In this document: positions 59,937-64,000 of the stretch, piece after piece | How the letters are laid out: the number at the start of each line of letters is the position of its first letter | How positions within the stretch are numbered: the first letter of the stretch is position 1 | Assembly (NCBI RefSeq): GCF_932526225.1 | Contig: NC_064046.1 | Span: 8,705,719 to 8,769,718, forward strand | Direction: 5' to 3' | Source: Nematostella vectensis | Taxonomy: Eukaryota > Cnidaria > Anthozoa > Actiniaria > Edwardsiidae | Length of the DNA: 64,000 bases | Translations under genes and position numbers: made by a program | Notes under the pieces: model-generated | The model's input: the letters and a program-made list of their open reading frames with translations, nothing else | The model's database searches: none | Told to the model about the DNA's origin: nothing

Positions 59937-62900
59937 TCAAAGCACTATCACACCGTCGTCATCGTCGGGTTCAACTCTGACACGCTTCGTCTGCTCGGGA
60001 GCTATTCGGGAGTTCTCGTCGAGTTTTCGTTTTCGTGAGGGCGTAGCATTTTCCACGACCATGAGCTCGTCCTGACTGGCGGTGTCGCCATTGCTAGGGA
60101 GTCCGGGTTCGTTTGAAGGTTCAACAGGGGCAGGACCGGGAGAGCCTGGTTCGGGAATGTCTCCCTCGACTTCGAACTCTTGATCGGTTTCTAGATCTGT
60201 CCTGTGAAACAAAAAGAGGAGTTTCAAAGTTTATTAAGGGTTTCCAGAGCTAGAAATAAAGTAACAAAGAGGAAGAAAAGGAACATTTTATCTCCCGCAT
60301 AGACAAAGAGAAAATGTTGGCCGTTGATTGCCACGGAACACAGTTTAGATCAGATGTGTCTTGTTGTGCTTGTGTGTGGAGGAAGGGAACAACTGAACAA
60401 CTAACAACTGAAGAAAAACCCTCGAAAAATGGGGTCAGCCAACGGACTGCGTGTCCAGGCCCGTAGCCAGGATTTTGAGCCGGGTGGTTCATTTTTCATT
60501 TAAGCTGTCTAAATTTCCGGTATACCCCTCTCCTCGCCTGATTACATTAGGTAACCAATCGTGTATTTAAAATGTTATTTATAGGGTGCATTTTAACATA
60601 TAACCCCCTGGCTACGGGCCTGGTATCAGCGTTGCCAGTTGTCCCCCGTCTCCACCCAGGCTCCGCATACTGCACCATACAGGATCACCTCCATCCTTCC
60701 CCCTCTCCACCGAGGATCACCTCCATCCTTCCCCCTCTTCACCGAGGATCACCTCCATCCTTCCCCCTCTTCACCGAGGATCACCTCCATCCTTCCCCCT
60801 CTTCACCGAAGATCACCTCCATCCTTCCCCCTCTTCACCGAAGATCACCTCCATCCTTCCCCCTCTCCACCGAGGATCACCTCCATCCTTCCCCCTCTCC
60901 ACCGAGGATCACCTCGATCCTTCCCCCTCTTCACCGAGGATCACCTCCATCCTTACCCCTCTCCACCGAGGATCACCTCCATCCTTTCCCCTCTCCACCG
61001 AGGCTCACCTCCATCCTTCCCCCTCTCCACCGAGGATCACCTTCATCCTTCCCCCTCTTCACCGAGGATCACCTCCATCCTTCCCCCTCTTCACGAGGAT
61101 CACCTCCATCCTTTCCCCCTCTCCACCGAGGATCACCTCCATCCTTACCCCTCTCCACCGAGGATCACCTCCATCCTCCCCCTCTTCACCGAGGATCACC
61201 TCCATCCTTACCCCTCTCCACCGAGGATCACCTCCATCCTTCCCCCTCTTCACCGAGGATCACCTCCATCCTTACCCCTCTTCACCGAGGATCACCTCCA
61301 TCCTTCCCCCTCTTCACCAAGGATCACCTCCATCCTCCCCCCTCTTCACCGAGGATCACCTCCATCCTTACCCCTCTCCACCGAGGATCACCTCCATCCT
61401 TCCCCCTCTTCACCGAGGATCACCTCCATCCTTCCCCCTCTTCACTGAGGATCACCTCCATCCTTCCCCCTCTCCACCGAGGATCACCCCCATCCTTACC
61501 CCTCTTCACCGAGGCTCACTTCCATCCTTCCCCCTTTTTACCGAGGCTCACCTCCATCCTTCCCCCTCCACACCGAGGATCACCTCCATCCTTCCCCCTT
61601 TTCACCGAGGCTCACCTCCATCCTTCCCCCTCTCCACCGAGGATCACCTCAATCCTTCCCCCTCTCCACCGAGGATCACCTTCATCCTTACCCCTCTCCA
61701 CCGAGGATCACCTCCATCCTTACCCCTCTCCACCGAGGATTACCTCCATCCTTCCCCCTCTTCACCGAGGATCATCCTTCCCCCTCTCCACCGAGGATCA
61801 CCTCCATCCTTCCCCCTCTCCACCGAGGCTCACCTCCATCCCTCCCCCTCTCCACCGAGGATCACCTCCATCCTTCCTCCTCTCCACCGAGGATCACCTC
61901 CATTCTTCCCCCTTTTTACCGAGGCTCACCTCCATCCTTCCCCCTCCCCACCGAAGATCACCTCCATCCTTCCCCCTCTCCACCGAGGATCACCTCCATC
62001 CCTCCCCCTCCACTGAGGATCACCTCCATCCTTCCCCCTCTCCACCGAGGATCACCTCCATCCTTACCCCTCTCCACCGAGGATCACCTCCATCCTCCCC
62101 CCTCTCCACCGAGGATCACCTCCATCCTTCCCCCTCTCCACCGAGGATCACCTCCATCCTTCCCTCTTTCCACCGAGGCTCACCTCCATCCCTCCCCCTC
62201 TCCACCGAGGATCACCTCCATCCTTCCTCATCTCCACCGAGGATCACCTCCATTCTTCCCCCTCTCCACTGAGGATCACTTCCATCCTTCCCTCTTTCCA
62301 CCGAGGCTCACCTCCATCCCTCCCCCTCTCCACCGAGGATCACCTCCATCCTTCCTCATCTCCACCGAGGATCACCTCCATTCTTCCCCCTCTCCACTGA
62401 GGATCACTTCCCTCCTTCCTCCCTTTCCACCCAGGATCACTTCCCTCCCTCCCTCCTTCCGCACCCCCCCCAACCCAGTATCACTTCCCTCCTTCCTCCC
62501 TTTCCACCCAGGCTTCCAATTCTGCACCACCCAGGCTTTCCAGACTCAAATACAGAGAAATGGTTGACAAGGTTGATAACACATCTCTCCTAACACTTCA
62601 ATGGAAAAAAAACTGTAAAAAGTACCTGTGCTTTATGTTGATGACCAGTTCGTAGTTTTGTAAGAAATCATCTGCTTTCAGTCGACTTCCATTGATGATG
62701 TTGAACTCAGCCAGTGCCTTTGGCAAGTTATCTGAGAGGAAAATTCAAAGATCTATGAATCGAATCAGAGTAAGGATGCTAGTACACTCACCAAAACCTT
62801 TTACTTAAATAGACAAATAAGCTATGAATAATAGCATATAGAGAAGTCGAAACATGTGACAGCATGGCAGGCCATCACTGAACATCATATTTGGCTGTCA

Positions 62901-63716
62901 AATACACTAATTATTTCTGGGAACTAAAGGCAGGGGCGTAGCCAGGGGGATGGCCTAGGGGGCCCGCCCCCCCCTTTTAGCAGCCAAAAATACAGTAATT
63001 GTATGAGACATTATCTCAAATACAGGAGAAAATGCCATGAAAATCCCCTTTTGGGCCCCCTCCCGTTAAAAATCCTGGCTACGCCGCTGAAAAGAACTTT
63101 GAAATGAAGAGTGTTAGTCTCTTTCCAGGCATATACATAGCAAGTGTACAGTGTACAGTGCTATTAGTGGGTAATTTTCTTTTGAGAGATAATCAAATAT
63201 TATACACACCGCGCTATGGGAAAATTAATGTGTGGAAAATAACCATAATCACATGGCGCCCAATGGAACATGAGTGACTCGGAGCCGGTTGAGCAGGGAG
63301 GGGCAAGGGTAAGGAGTTGGAGCCCCACCCTACTCATTTGTAGATATTTGAAATTACGTAACAATTAGGTATGGGTAGGTAACCATTGAATAGATTTAAA
63401 TGATTATTCAAATAGTTAAGAAAACGCTTGAGTTATGAGTTTTGTACGTAGAAAAAGTTTGGATCTAGATAGGTCTAGTGACCTATGTTCTGAAACATTG
63501 GAAAAGCTAAGAATATAAGGAAATTTATTGCCATTTTTTAAAAATTCCGAGCTTACTTAGTTACTGTTACTTAGTTACAGGGAGGGCCCTGTATTTGTCT
63601 CTCGACACACCCCTATATAAGAAGTAACAGGCTCAGTGATTCTATTAAAAACTGTCTGACTTTTATAAAATCTTTACCTTCGGTTTCACCTTGTTCACTT
63701 GATATGATGATAGTGC
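59937..63716 (-). CDS. UBA2: SUMO-activating enzyme subunit 2, C-terminal part (gene continues beyond window)
   Basis: Three terminal exons: 63716-63678, 62731-62626 and 60201-59937, with phases joining. UBA2 (SAE2) forms the SUMO E1 with SAE1, adenylates SUMO and carries it as a thioester on its catalytic Cys. The catalytic domain lies upstream of this window. Seen here are the end of the adenylation/linker region (TIIISSEQGETE), the ubiquitin-fold domain (FNIINGSRLKADDFLQNYEL, VINIKHRTDL) and a low-complexity acidic tail with SRKRKLDE (the nuclear localisation motif region) ending DDDDGVIVL. The final intron is 2.4 kb and mostly a minisatellite. Confidence 0.93.
60460..60625. mobile_element. 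MITE with 'CCCGTAGCCAGG' inverted ends
   Basis: 'caggcccgtagccaggattt' and 'cccctggctacgggcctg' are near-perfect inverted ends about 165 bp apart. Last UBA2 intron. Similar ends occur at 62935-63090. Confidence 0.65.
60685..62420. repeat. 32-bp pyrimidine-rich minisatellite, about 53 copies
   Basis: The unit is 'gatcacctccatccttcccc' plus 'ctctccaccgag', with many point variants. The plus strand is strongly C+T biased for 1.7 kb. It fills most of the last UBA2 intron. The 566-aa and 269-aa ORFs are artefacts of the period. Confidence 0.95.
62933..63090. mobile_element. MITE with 'GGCGTAGCCAGG' inverted ends
   Basis: 'aggggcgtagccaggggg' and 'aatcctggctacgccgct' are inverted. C/G tracts lie near both ends. 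It lies in a UBA2 intron. The remaining 63717-64000 shows no further exon I can place. Confidence 0.65.
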
Positions 63717-64000
63717 CTGAAAGTGTCAATCATTTTGATGCATCATCATAAAAAAAACTATATAACATTATTATATACATAATAATGTCCACACACAAAT
63801 TTTGGAGCCGAAAAAAACTCTAAAGAACCCTTCTCAGCCAAACCTTTGTTATTGCTTTAAACCAATACTGGAATATACATGAAAATACAAGTATCAACTA
63901 AATCCATCCCTTAAAACTTAAACGAATTATGTAGCATAATGGTGGCTGGGCTAGATTTCCAGCCATCACTCACTGCAAGTTCACAGAAACAAGCTGGAAA

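Noticed and set aside
60572..62272. 566-aa Pro/Ser/His-rich repeat protein
   Set aside because: Translation of an intronic 32-bp array on the strand opposite UBA2; several frames are open, and no signal peptide or flanking exons were seen.
1..64000. tRNA or rRNA genes, viral genes, bacterial operons
   Set aside because: None was found on reading both strands. Gene structure is animal throughout, with no sign of bacterial contamination.

Overview
This is a eukaryotic, animal genomic window. It is AT-rich, its genes have many short exons with GT..AG introns, and most of the rest is minisatellites, microsatellites and small transposons. The gene set (COG4, TRIP4, TRPC4AP, UBA2, an acyl-CoA/4-coumarate-CoA-ligase-like enzyme), the piggyBac-type and CR1/L2-type elements and the protein divergence fit an early-branching animal. 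A sea anemone or other anthozoan (Nematostella-like) is my best guess. That is inference; no species marker was checked.

Layout: (1) 237-10622, minus strand: a nine-exon gene I do not recognise, with a BAR-like first exon; its introns hold a piggyBac copy nested in a MITE. (2) 10973-12544, plus: TRIP4 (ASC-1) in one exon, divergent from gene 1 across a 350-bp shared promoter region. (3) 12990-34026, minus: COG4 (Golgi tethering complex), 30 exons placed, convergent with TRIP4. Its introns carry five large minisatellites, a truncated LINE and several foldback elements. (4) 34555-45945, plus: an eight-exon ANL-family acyl-CoA ligase (542 aa, C-terminal HKL, PTS1-like), divergent from COG4. (5) 47823-53135, minus: TRPC4AP, 18 exons. 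(6) 53.2-59.9 kb: mostly non-genic, with a Tc1-like TIR element that carries its own minisatellite. (7) 59937-63716, minus: the last three exons of UBA2 (SUMO E1 subunit 2), whose final intron holds a 1.7-kb pyrimidine-rich array; the 5' part of the gene lies beyond the window.

The genes are ordinary housekeeping genes with no sign of a shared pathway. The most unusual signal is in the repeats. Three independent minisatellites (gene 1 intron 8, COG4 introns 3 and 13) begin inside the 3' end of a coding exon and repeat the exon end together with its 5' splice site, giving about 19, about 40 and about 25 tandem donor-like sites. A fourth array (COG4 intron 5) abuts a 3' splice site and repeats a CTAAC branch-point-like motif. 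These look like minisatellites born on splice junctions.

Exon boundaries were read by eye from GT/AG sites, reading phase and remembered family sequences. No alignment or transcript data were available.
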